Part shown: piece by piece, positions 11,362-22,036 of the stretch
Position numbering within the stretch: position 1 is the stretch's first letter
How the letters are laid out: each line of letters opens with the position of its first letter
From: Ceratothoa steindachneri
Taxonomy: Eukaryota; Arthropoda; Malacostraca; Isopoda; Cymothoidae
NCBI GenBank assembly: GCA_963969495.1
Contig: OZ018324.1
Coordinates: 157,278,172-157,342,171 of the forward strand
Direction of reading: 5' to 3'
DNA: 64,000 bases
Translations under genes and position numbers: made by a program
Notes under the pieces: generated by a model
Seen by the model: only the letters and a program-made list of their open reading frames with translations
What the model was told of the DNA's origin: nothing
Database searches by the model: none

Positions 11362-11810
11362 CTAAGAAGCAGCTCATCCTCGAGCTAGTCACTGGTTATC
11401 AAACCGAACGTTAAGTTAACTTGTTCAAGTTCAACTTACTCTCGTCAGAGAGACTCCTCCTATCTTGGTGCATCCCAAAGCCCAGGGATAGTCCTCGCCC
11501 TTGAGGAATTAAGAAAAGAAGAGGAAAAAGGCTCCCCCTCGACCCCGTTACCCTGTGGCCACACCAAACTCATAAGTTAACTTGGTTTGGGAACCAAGTT
11601 CAACTTATTCTCGTCAGAGAACCCCCCAGCTTCTATCCTGGTGTATCCCAAACACCGAGATATGTCTTGCCCTTGAGGAAGACTGGAACTAAGAAGAAGC
11701 TCATCCTCGAACTAGTTCCTGGTTACCAAACCGACCTTTAAGTTAACTTGTTCAAGTTAAACTTATTCTCGTCAGAGAAACTCCCCTCCTCTATCCTCGC
11801 CCTTGAAGAA
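11362..11810 (+). repeat. ~160-bp imperfect direct repeats
   Basis: TAAGTTAACTTG recurs at about 11412, 11573 and 11739, each followed by CAAGTT(C/A)AACTTA(T/C)TCTCGTCAGAGA. CTAAGAAG(C/A)AGCTCATCCTCGA precedes the first and third. Spacings are about 160 and 168 bp. Confidence 0.7.
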
Positions 11811-12569
11811 GCCCCACCCCCGAGTACAGTCCTCTCCCTTGAAGAAGACCCCCCTTCAGAGTACACTCCCTCCAGCATTCCCCTGAGTCAAGGTATTCAA
11901 GCCTTAGCGCATCGCTAGACAGTGAAAATTACTCCTCAGAGTAATCCAAAGAGGAGAAAGAAACCTTCTTTTACTATCCCGTGGTAATATCCCTTCCTGC
12001 CGAAAGCGTGTGAACCCTAGCTGCCACACTCGCTAAAGTCAGTGGTGGCTTTCAAGTTATTCGTCTACAACCTCTATCTGGCGGTCGGCACGGGTCTTGG
12101 AAGCAATAACATTCCCGAGGTAAAGTGCTCATTAAGTTCAAGGTCAGGCGCAAACCCGTTCCAAGGGGTATCTACAAAGGTAGATGGCGGCTAGTAAAGG
12201 CCGTTAGCATTTTGTTTTTTTTAAATTGAAGTGAGTAGTGGGTCAACCATCACTATAATGTCAAGTAAGTCAAGTTAGAAAGCCAGACGGAGAAATTATT
12301 GAAGTTTTTTTTGTGTATTTTAAAATTCGTAGTATTTCTGTGGTTCATGTTTTGTTTTTGTGTAGTAAATTGTTAAATTTAAAATATAAGTTTATTTCGG
12401 GAATTCCTGTGCGTTTCTTTATATCCTTACGTGTTTGAAGCGGCTCTTCCTTAACACAACAAAATTAGCACTCTTAGAACAAAGCCTACTTCATAAATTA
12501 AGTATATCACGACTACAAGGTATACCACGACAAAAATGATGTCAGGTGTGGAGTTATCAAAAGGGGCAT

Positions 12570-15010
12570 TATACTACATGTGGTATGAATCGATTGTTTG
12601 TATAGGTTGGTTAGTGTTTACTTTTAAGTGAGTTTTTGGTGTCTGTTTGAGTTCGCATTTCATTGAATTATATTATTTCGGCAGCATATGATTTTGACGT
12701 GATGTGTGAAGGACATGTGTAGATCTATGTGATTCCTAATATTGTAAGACTTTTATTTAGAGTGGGATGCGGTGAGTTTGTATTGTGGTAGTTTGATTCG
12801 TGTCTGTGTGAGGTGAGTAATGTTACTTTAGATTTATCCGGGGATAATGTTTATCTGTTGTTTTGAAGCAAAAGATCAAAGTGTGTGATATATGTTTGTA
12901 AGTTATCTTGGTCTTTGTCTACGTTACTGCGTTCGGATGTTATTGTGATATGATTTTACTCATACAAGACGAGTGTTGGAGTTGGGTATGTCGTGTATGA
13001 AGAGATTGAAGAGCCGGAGGGACATGATAACCCTTTGTGGGACAGTATTGTATAGTGACATGTATTTTAGGTTTAGCTGGTTGTGAATGACTCTCGATAT
13101 TCTGTTTAAAAGGAGTTGATGAATCATTTCTTCATGTTTTGTTTGAAGCGTGTGCTTAGTATTTTCTTAATAAGGGTGTTTCGTGGGATTTCTTCATGTA
13201 CTTTGTTTATGTCTATGGCTAACGGTAAGGTTGTTTGTAGTGGTGGGTGGTGGCAAAACCTTCTGGTATGTATTGTGTTAAGTTTGTGAGTAGTATTGCT
13301 GTGGAGCAGTTTTTATGGGAACCGTGTGGTAAGGGTCGACTGGGATTAGTCTAAGATTTTTTTTAATTAGATTCTCTAAAGTTTTGGAAAGCGTTGAGAG
13401 AAGATATATGGGCCTGTATGACTATGATTTGTTAGAGGGTTTATTGGATTTAGAAATGAGTACAATGTCGGTTGACCTAGATAGTAGGGATAGATTTATG
13501 TAGTCAGGAGTAGTTGAAGATGTTTGTTAGAGCTTGGATAGCTATAGGACTTAGGTGTTTTAGGTGGTGGTTGAATATTTGGTGTGGGTTTTGTGGCTAC
13601 TGAGTTGTTGAGATTTGGGGCAGTGGTTGGTGTCCGAGGATGGGAAAGATCGTTCTACGTTTGTGTCTACGTTTGTTCTTTGTTTTCTTTTGTTTGTGTG
13701 AATGTTTGGTTTGTGACTGATCGTGGCTCTGTATTTCATAAGGGTGTTGCAGGGCTGTGAATTTTGTTGTGTGTTGTAAAGCGCTTCGTGTGTGGGACGG
13801 AGGGGTTCTGTTCCGGTGTTATTATTTATTCTTATGAATGTTTACCAAAGTTTATTTGTGTTAGTTTGTGGCTATATATTTTTAACATGTTTCCAGTTCT
13901 TTACCTTTTTTGTATTGATTAAGTCGGTCATTAAGGTGATTAGATACACTATTCTTTGTATTTTCTTGTGTTGGTGATGTGATCTGTTTCAGTGTATTTC
14001 TTTGTTTAATGAAAGCTGCTGTTTAACGTGTGGTGTTGGGGTTGTACTGTGTATTTTTACATTTTTTGCTTTGATTGTGGTATGAGTGAGTGGTTGGCTG
14101 TTGCGTCTAAGGAGGGGAGGTCTGAGATGTTGAAGTCTCCGAGATTGTGTTCGATGTGTTATGTGAAGTTTTCTGTTTTTGTTTTGTTTTAGTTTATGTT
14201 TAGGTGTGTTTGATGGGATTATTAAGTTCGTGTTTGATGAGGATTGGGTTGTGACCTGATGAGAGGTGGTGAATTACGTTCCATATTGTCCACATTTTCA
14301 GTATCAGTGTGCAGAAAATGATGTCTTGTGAGGTTGACTGTTGGTTGTGTAAGTAATGGGTGCGGCTGAAAATATTTTGAGTAGTTCGCTTGTTGGATCG
14401 TTTGGGTGGGGTTTAACCCAAGAGGTGTAGTGTGCATTGAAGTCGTCGTCTCATAATATGTGGTTGGTAATTGAGTGGGGTTTGATCGGATGGAGGTGAG
14501 GTATGTGTAGAATAGTGAAGTTGCATGTGTTGTTCTTTAGTTTGTTTTCTTTTACGATTAATTCAATATACGGATCGTTGTTGGGCGTTGCCTGATTATG
14601 TTGGAGGTATTTATGAGGGGAATGTCCTTAGGATTTGATGTTATGCGGCCACGGGCGACGTGTTGTCTAGTTTGTGACTGTGGTGTAATTGTTGAAGATT
14701 AGAGTTTTGATGGCTGGTGTGAGCAGGTTTTCTGGATTAATGCGATATGTGTGTGTGATTTTGTGTAGGAAATTGTTGTTATTCTCTCTTGGTCGTGGTG
14801 TCGTTAATGTCGATATGTATTATGTTGAGTGTGTTGGTTGCTGTATGGAAACTATGTGATGTTGGTTGTTGGTGAAGGACACTTAGTGCATTGTCGGTGT
14901 ATTGTGTATTCTCTGGTGTTGTTCAATGATGTGTAATGTGGGTAGGACCAACTTGTAGATGCGTTGTATCTTACTGGATTGTGTCCACGTTTAATGGGTC
15001 TGTTGCAGTG
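12570..15010 (-). pseudogene. LINE ORF2: zinc finger, endonuclease, reverse transcriptase, broken
   Basis: On the minus strand, the first recognisable part (about 15005-14930) reads HCNRPIKRGHNPVRYNASTSW, like the PHD-type zinc segments that precede some LINE endonucleases, with Cys positions partly lost. The endonuclease motif GDFNAH is present as DDFNAH near 14440, and the SSDHNPI motif as SSGHNPI near 14250. The reverse transcriptase shows YNTVPQRVIMSLRLFNLFIHDIP near 13000 (normally VPQG..LSP.LFNL). The YADD box is replaced by Y-E-stop-N. Downstream, SPDKSKVTLLTS and RPHVEYNAPF-like text fit the thumb region. Gene order and motifs support the call; the clade (jockey/CR1-like) is uncertain. 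Confidence 0.65.
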
Positions 15011-15235
15011 AGAACATGTGTATGTTTGTGGTCAAGTGTTCGTTTCAATGTCCCCAGCTAGAAATAGCCTCAGGTTGGCTGCTGAGTCGCGAACCCGAGT
15101 TAGTGAAAAGCAAGAAAGTGAGTGAAGGGAGAGAAGATAGTGTCAATGCGACCGGACGTGTCGATGTAGCGGACCTTCTGTCGCTTTTAACCTCCTACTG
15201 GAGGAGTTGGATAAGAGTTATAGTCGGAATTAAAT

Positions 15236-15365
15236 AAATTGAATTGAATGTGATTAAAAACACAGATTCTTACTCTGAATTCAGAATAACCGAATAAATT
15301 TAATTACCTTTTCTTAAGCCAAAGATCTTCTCAATCTCAGATTAACCACTTAAATTCTTTTGGTT
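15236..15365 (+). repeat. fragment of the ~60-bp array, right of the LINE
   Basis: About two units (GAATTGAATGTGATTAAAAA, CCGAATAAATTTAATTACC, GCCAAAGATCTTCTC, CAGATTAACC). Same unit and orientation as 2435-3910. Confidence 0.8.
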
Positions 15366-16689
15366 ATGACTGAGAAAATTACATACATTTACAACTTACC
15401 AAAGCCTTAACGAATGGTTTTATCTTACGCCAAGCATATTATTAACTTAATGACTAATTGTAAAAAAGGCTAATTCTAAAAATATCGAATTCAGGAAAGT
15501 CTGTAGAAATATGGGAAGCATAATGAGGAAATTTGAGCTTTTTTCTAGATAGGACAATCTAGAAAATGAACTTTTCCTGTAAAAGTTAGATCGGTTATTT
15601 CCTTCAACGATTGTAACACACATATAGATGAGAGACATTGCAAATGGAATACGTCACACATGCCTCGCATGACGACCTCTCTACGTGAATAAACGAAAAC
15701 AGATCCAGCCCCCCCCCCCTCCAACAGTCTCCTCTTGGGGCTACACGCGCTTTCTCGCAATATTAAATATCTTAGTATCAGTTGATAAACTTCTTATCAA
15801 AGATCTTCCAGCTGAGATGACTAAGTTCAACATGGATTAGAGACGCAATAAAGTAATTTTACCTAATGGTTTCAGAAAGTTCTAGCATCGGAGTCTTAAC
15901 TCACAGATGGTCTCGGCTTCAAGAAAGTCAACCTTGGCGCTATTTTCTTCTTACCAGAAGTTCTTTCACGCTCGACTTGTAGTCCTTTGGTGGGATCTAT
16001 ATGAAATTGATCTCAAGTTAAAGAGATAGAAACGAAGAAAGCCCCTCATGAGAAGAGCAACTCGCTTATCTGTGACTCTTGGGCATAACATCGCCAAAAC
16101 CTCTCGATCCTGCGGGACAAGAGAAACCGCAAATCTTTTCGGTTCGATATTAATTAGGGTCTTTCATTCTCTCGACAACCATTTGATGATAAAGTCTATG
16201 TTTTTCTGCCTTCTTCATATCCTCGTGTATTTTACTCCATATTTAATCACCTTCCTTTAAAATGAAGGCCATAAATTAGCAGTAAGTTCATCACGGTCGA
16301 CGATAGTATATTCACTTGAAATTCAAATTCCATACATATTTATTATCTTGCGAGCCACTCCGATCAAATCTGATGTATTATATTTCAATGCGGAAATATA
16401 TTTGGTTCCTTGCAACCCGCAAGTTTTATTTTATGCAATCTTAACCTTTCTCTTTTATTACTTAATTTATTCATTTCTCTCAACATATTCGTTCCTGCAT
16501 AGTTATATTTATATAATAAACCACAAATCTGAGTAATTACTGATCTAAGACAGCAATTCCACGTTCTCCGTTAAGCCTCCATCTCCGTTATGGTTGAAAT
16601 CGTATCAAATTATGTAATGAAACAAAAAGTAATCCAGCGAGGTGATCTCTGTCAGAAATCTTTAGAAAAGCGTTGCATAAAGAAGGGGA
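15366..16689. other. non-coding DNA, nothing assigned
   Basis: Short ORFs on both strands (for example 16048-16260 and 16348-16536) show no recognised domain. A poly-C run lies at about 15710-15720. Confidence 0.5.
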
Positions 16690-17035
16690 AGTTATAGTAA
16701 ATGAAAACATGCAAAGGTATACAATTTAAGTAGAAAACGCAGGATATATGGAATTGAGAGAAAGCACAACTCTCTCGAACCTTCTTCGGTGCCGGAATGT
16801 CGAGTCATATCAGTCAACGAATGCTCGTTGGTTATTTGACCTTCCGGACACCCGCACTTAATATTATTATTACCAAGAGGCTTAACGTCCTCCTTCACCC
16901 TTGATCGGGTCTAAAGAGGAGTGAGAACGAAGGAGAAGAAGAAGAAGAAAAAATAAAAAGGGTAATAACAATCATGTATGAAAAGAACCGCATAGTATAA
17001 TACATCATATACCCAGGACAAAATTCGAGGACCAA
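16690..17035 (+). repeat. dispersed repeat, copy 1 (related to 33640-33990)
   Basis: CACCCTTGATCGGGTCTA near 16897, then a purine-rich stretch and GTATAATACATC-like text, aligns with ACCCTTGACTGGGTCTA near 33857 followed by a similar order of motifs. It is purine-rich over 16918-16960. The family is unknown. Confidence 0.45.
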
Positions 17036-17039
17036 TGGA

Positions 17040-17299
17040 ACCCTAAGGCACTACACATATGACCCCTTTGGAGGGGGTGACGAAGTCCCCCGAACTCTGG
17101 GGTGGGAGGGATTGCCATCGAGGACAGCTGCCTCTCCAACCCACTCGCGCCATTTGTCTTCGCGACGCCGCTCAATCAACTGAGACCTCAATCACGCCTC
17201 CCCTATCTTGCGTGAGCTGTCACGTGTAGCAGCTGCCATCTGGAGGATTGCTTCGCCGCCATGCAACAACGCACGCTGGTGGATCTGCAGCTATATATA
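17040..17299 (+). promoter_or_regulatory. GC-rich promoter-like patch
   Basis: Locally GC-rich, with an E-box CACGTG (about 17221), a YY1-like GCCGCCATG (about 17253) and a TATA-like CTATATATATT (about 17290). No gene follows directly; a dispersed repeat starts within 80 bp. It may be the 5' part of that repeat rather than a host promoter. Confidence 0.25.
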
Positions 17300-17640
17300 T
17301 TCCAAACATTTCCACTTCCCCCCATCTTCACCGCTTTCTTTACAGATCTCTCACATAGCTTCTGCAGGAGATGCCCTCGTTTGGCTTTCGCTTCTTAGCT
17401 TCAAGTAAAGAACAACCACAACAATTCTGTCTCTATCGCCCCTCAATCTGTCTTCTCATTTCTCTTTCACACAATTCTTAATCTTAAAGCGTTAATTATT
17501 GATATAGGGTTTTGTTCTATATTTAGAAGCGAAAACCAACGAGGGCATTTCCTTGAGAGGTTATGAGTGAAATCTGTAAAGAAAGTGGTGAAGATAGAGG
17601 AAGCGAAAATGTGCGGAAGATATATTGGTGTTAACTTCTA
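17300..17640. repeat. dispersed core repeat in inverted pair (MITE-like)
   Basis: The plus-strand arm (about 17300-17400) reads CATCTTCACCGCTTTCTTTACAG, then ATGCCCTCGTTTGGCTTTCGC at 17371. The minus-strand arm (17525-17640) reads the same order, with ATGCCCTCGTTGGTTTTCGC ending at 17548. The arms are separated by about 125 bp. The outer parts match as well as the core, so inverted homology spans about 100 bp. Six more core copies occur elsewhere in the window. Confidence 0.65.
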
Positions 17641-20104
17641 AAAATTTAATACCATTTCGAAATCTGATAACTTTGCTAATTCTCGTTCATTGACCTGACA
17701 CCCCTCCCCTTTTTCTGCAAACCTAGATAAACTTAAGCATAAAATCACTGCCATACTAGAGACTACTGCTAATTATATGCTGCAGTGTGTTTAGGAAGAG
17801 CTGCAAGACCGACTTTGTGTGTATAGTCTCAGGCGGTGCACATATTACTAATTTGTGAAATCGTTCATGGAAAAGTCTACATACATTTGAAATCCTCATT
17901 CATAATTTGAGAAATAAATCTTATTTTGCTCAACATTAGGCTATGTTGAGCAAAGTTATGTAGTTTCTGAGATATTTACATCTGAAATCATATCAATCTT
18001 TCGAAACATCCTGAATAGCACCAGATCTACCATCGGACGTTGGGGTCAGGAAGCCACGCAGGATTGTTGCCCTGGCAAATTTTGGCCTTCCAAAATAGTG
18101 AGATTTTGTATTATGCTTTTTTAATAAGTTAGACGTTGACGTCATCTTACGTACAGCTCCGACATATTATGTATTACCTGCCGTTATACTTTAATCTTCT
18201 CTTTTATCATAAATCTAATCAGAGGTCAAATGGATGAATACGAGACAACATTATATCTAACCCATGGGAAGATCGGTGATCCCGTGGTTAAGATACACAA
18301 AGAAATATCCCAGAGTGACGACATCTCCCTCCGCCACCCTTAATGTTCTACCTATCATTAGAAGCATTAAGAAATGTACTCGAGGCCAATTTCAAATGAG
18401 ATAACCATATTAATATCCAATAGACTAACCCATTCAATAGAATTAACCACATGCTTTTCAGGGTTGGCCTTAAACTTCCGGTAAAGCATGAGAGACGATC
18501 AAATTTACTTCATATAAAGAAATGTCGACAAAATTTTCAAAGATAAGTGTACCAAATACAGTATACATTAAAGGTAATTAAACAAATAAGCTTGTAGAAC
18601 ATTAACTTATACAATAAAGCATAAAAAATTAAAAATACCATGAGATGCAAAACAAAATTAAAGATGAATTTACATAGAGGTATAATCAGAGCGAAAAAGA
18701 ATGGCAAGGCAAACCAGTCGTGAGGAAGCATAGGGCGGTAATCAGCAGCTGCTATACCACTAATCAGCTAATGACGACATAATTACTAAGCATGGCGATC
18801 ATTAAACATAAAATCATAAGGTTCCTGAAACCATTCAACTATGTTAAGTGCACGACACTGAGCTACCAAACACATCAAACATTCATATTGAGACTACCGG
18901 ACGTCTTCGCAGCATTCCTTAAAGTACTCGGTGGCGACAGACCGCGTTCTAGCCAAAAACAAAACCAGCAAACGCAAGAAAACCAGAACCCCTTCAACAA
19001 TAGGTAAAAGCGGGGTGGAAAGAAGATACAACTAGAACGTTCCATTTAAAGCTATTTAATCTGTATTTTGTATACTAAAACATAAAGGGAACCAAAGAGG
19101 ACATCTTAGAAAGTATTAGGAAGGTAAGCAAATACAAAAGTATGGAAGGTATCTGTCACAAACAAACTATTTGCGGTACTAGGAATCGGGGAACGCGTTA
19201 ACTTGCCAAGATTCCAAAACAAAAAAGTAAGCCCCCTCCCCCTCCCTTGCTTCCCAAAGAGCTGAACCGAAACTTTGTACTTCCAAAAGAAGAGTAATCA
19301 ATTGTCTTATAAAAACGCTTTATGAACAGAAAAAGTGAACCATCAAATATAGAGCTAAATTCAGCTAAAGAATGACCCCTACCCAAATAGCCATGATAAA
19401 ACTATGTAACAACTTACATAAAAAAATAGCAAAATATGCTAGAGACCATCAAAGATGGAGGTTAAAATCAGCTAAGGAATCGCCACTACACAAATAGCCA
19501 TGATAAAACTATGTAACAACTTGCATAAAAAATATCAAAATATGCTAGAGACTGCTCAGACACGTTGTCTATAGTGGACGCCGTATTCTCTATAAATTTA
19601 CATATTTACTCTGCTACCTACATTGAAAATATACCCATAAAATTACATATACCTATGACATAGTGATAGATAAATGTTCTGAACATAGAAGTTGTCACGT
19701 ATTGATAGAGCCGAACGCTGGAAAAAATCAAGCCCCGAATGCCTGTTGCTGGGTACTGGAACTGAAACCATAAAGAAACATCTAACTTCGTCATCAGCGC
19801 AAGAGAACTGAGGAAAAACGACCCCCGCAGAATATTGCAAATCAGTCCATGGGGGCCTCAGAAATCCATCCCCAGCACCTAGAAGGAATCGTTCCCAATA
19901 AATCCATAGTTGCGGCCCATTCCCAAATAGATACCGGGAGAATGACACCGTAGAATGATGTCCTCAACTTACCAATTTGTAGTGATCAGGTTGGTCAGTT
20001 GACTCCATTAATATCCTACTGACCCCTCATCGGTTCCTTCCTGTCGAACCTTTTGTCCGCGAGATCCAAAACTATTCAGGCAGAAACATCCCATTTAAAA
20101 GAGA
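17641..20104. other. non-coding DNA with one 107-bp tandem duplication
   Basis: No gene recognised. At about 19386-19592 a ~107-bp segment is present twice (AATAGCCATGATAAAACTATG at 19386 and 19493). ORFs of 60-101 codons (for example 19643-19948 minus) show no domain. Confidence 0.5.
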
Positions 20105-20112
20105 TTTGACGC

Positions 20113-20345
20113 CATGGTATCATAGTGCGTTTCCAAGGGGATAGCATGGTCTTATACTGCGTTTGCATGCAGATATCAAAGTCTCATAATACGTTTCCAT
20201 GCTCATAGCATGGTCTTATTTTGCGTCTCCATGCACACAGCCAGGTCTCTTTATGCATTTACATGCATACAACAAGGTCACATGATGGGTTTTCAGGCGG
20301 ACAACAAGGTCTCAAGATGCTTTTCCATGCTGACAGCAAAGCCTT
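20113..20345 (+). repeat. 32-bp minisatellite, about 7 copies
   Basis: The unit AGCATGGTCTTATTTTGCGT, then CTCCATGCACAC, repeats every 32-33 bp from about 20113 to 20345 with substitutions (starts at about 20142, 20175, 20208, 20240, 20272, 20305). Units abut, with no spacers. Confidence 0.8.
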
Positions 20346-20762
20346 AGTTTTTTTTATAGCCAGCTATCACATCTTCACCATAATACATTTAAATGGGACC
20401 CTTCAACTCTCCTGAACCCGTCCCGGTATTTTTCGTAAAAAGAAGTCTCATTGCTGCTGTGTGTTTGATGTATAAGCAAGTATACATGGCCAGTCTATCT
20501 ACGACGAGAGCTACTGTATTTTCACACCAAATTAGTGTGTGGCGAAGTAATTGGTACATAGCTTTTAAATTCATCTTAATGTAAATATAATAGTGGAGAG
20601 ATCACAAATTTCACTGATAATAATAAACAATGGCATGGAACCGAAAATACAATTCCCACTACTTTCGTCTTAGTTTGCCATAATAAAGAAAGAACCAGAA
20701 ATCGTACTTTCTTTTTCCCGAGGATGATCTCACACCTAGATGTACAGAATAGACGGAAAATA
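20346..20762. other. non-coding DNA
   Basis: Overlapping short ORFs lie on both strands (20389-20574 minus, 20393-20584 plus), with no recognised domain. Confidence 0.4.
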
Positions 20763-22036
20763 TCAGGACGGTCTAATTAAAGGTTATTTATCTCCATGAT
20801 AGAGATAAAGGGTGTGGCGGGTGATTTGTCGCCGTTGGCGACTGAATTTCGTGTATGCGTGTTTTTTTTGCAGCGGGTTCTCTCTTCTTCTTATCATAGT
20901 TAACTCACCTGTGCATCGTCTGTGAAGGAAGCAATACCATGACTAAATTCAATCCTCCAAATTGGGAAAAGGCAATTCGTGTTGCTTGAGATTCACGCCC
21001 GGAGCTCCAATGCGAAGATCTCCGACTGCTTGGGAGTCAATCTCATGAAGGTGCGGAGGTGCAGGAAACAGTAAGATGATTCAAGCTGTGATTACGAGAG
21101 TATGAGGACTCGGAAACCCCCCAAAAGAACCCCCGAATCTTTCTCAGATATCCGAACATCCCTACCAACTATCCCAGCAAATCAATGAACTCCATAGTCA
21201 GACGGAGTGTCAGAGTCTCATCAGACAGTTAGTGCATTAGGACCTTTGCCCTTACTCATACAAGATGAGAAAGGACAAGAGGAAGGAAAGTGCTGCAAAT
21301 CTTGCGAACAAACTAAAGCATTCCTTTAAGCCTGATATGCTTTGGTTCTTCTCAAAAGAGAAGAATTTCTGCTGGGACCGGGTGTGGCGAGCTCACAAAA
21401 CAACCGATGGCTCGTTGTATCACCCAAACGTGTACCGTGAGTCGTGAAGAGCAAGTTCTCCGTCCACATCATGGTGTGTGTGGTGGTCAGTAACGAGGGT
21501 AACGATATACCCACGTTTATCTTCCCTAAGGGCTATATTAAGTGCCTGGAGGGGGTTCACGTTGCCTTGGATACAGAACTTTGCCGTTGGAAGGACGTAA
21601 TACAGCAGGAGGACTCTGTACCATGCCGCTCAAATAGGAGGACTCAGTCTTGGCTGTCAGGCAATTTCTTTGGCAACATCCCTCCAAACACCTGACCTCC
21701 CAATTCCCCAGACTTGACCCCTTGGACTATTATGTGTGGGGTGTGGTTGAAAGAGAGAACAATAGGTCCCCGTGCACCACCAAGGTGGAGCTTAGACCCA
21801 GTTAAAAATAGGGACCATCGAGAATGCCTGCAGGAGGTTCCGACGCGATCTGGAGGCCGTGGTTGAGGCCGACGGCGACCTCATTAAATAAAATGAATAT
21901 TCCAGGAATCCTTCAAGTCTCTAACATATAACTTTGGTAAATATATTTGTAAAAATGAATTATTTTTCTTATATTGAAGTTAGGCGGTAAATTACATAGC
22001 GCACCATGTAAATACATTAATTGGATTGTCCCTTGA
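20763..22036 (+). mobile_element. mariner-like element, dead copy
   Basis: The left end after TA (20761-20762) reads TCAGGACGGTCTAATTAAAGG. The right end, on the minus strand from 22036, reads TCAAGGGACAATCCAATTAAT. These pair as imperfect inverted repeats of about 27 bp. The length (about 1.27 kb) and a single plus-strand transposase fit mariner/Tc1 elements. The TA at the right edge is not preserved. Confidence 0.75.
20944..21894 (+). pseudogene. mariner-like transposase, broken
   Basis: Starts ATGACTAAATTC at 20944 and then shifts frame. An early segment reads SSNAKISDCLGVNLMKVRRCRKQ (N-terminal HTH). From 21265 to 21447, KESAANLANKLKHSFKPDMLWFF is followed by SKEKNFC, where the family has SDEKNFC, so the first catalytic Asp is Lys. 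From 21444, SKFSVHIMVCVVVSNEGND and QQEDSVPC follow; the latter normally reads QQDSAPCHT. PPNSPDLTP then shifts frame to DYYVWGVVERE. The coding region ends near 21894. Stops and shifts make it non-functional. Confidence 0.75.

Larger units (their letters stand above)
10736..12540. other. insertion of unknown origin inside the LINE
   Basis: This GC-richer block separates LINE C-terminal sequence (10636-10735) from the reverse transcriptase (from about 12570). It contains a TATAAATA at 11071, four 66-bp tandem units in frame within a 108-codon ORF (11088-11414), and a second set of ~160-bp repeats at 11362-11810. A 62-codon ORF lies at 10809-10997. The left edge (TGTAGGGGAATC at about 10739) looks like an LTR start, but I could not find a matching second LTR. 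The borders are approximate. Confidence 0.4.
8476..15235 (-). mobile_element. non-LTR retrotransposon (LINE), minus strand, with two insertions
   Basis: Read 5' to 3' on the minus strand. There is a PHD-like zinc-binding segment (about 14930-15005), an AP-endonuclease region (about 14200-14800), a reverse transcriptase (about 12600-13900), and a C-terminal region split between 10636-10735 and 8495-9001. The element ends at about 8476. At both ends the sequence returns to ~60-bp array text, and the joined flanks restore an array unit, so both limits are fairly secure. A Tc1-like element (9002-10635) and an unidentified block (about 10736-12540) interrupt it. All domains carry stops. Confidence 0.7.

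Noticed and set aside
15016..15237. 73-codon plus-strand ORF
   Set aside because: It lies opposite the 5' end of the minus-strand LINE and is a shadow ORF.
19643..19948. 101-codon minus-strand ORF
   Set aside because: No recognisable domain, no splice or poly(A) support, in repeat-bearing AT-rich DNA.
20113..20345. CRISPR-like array (32-bp units)
   Set aside because: Units abut without unique spacers and the DNA is clearly eukaryotic; it is a minisatellite.
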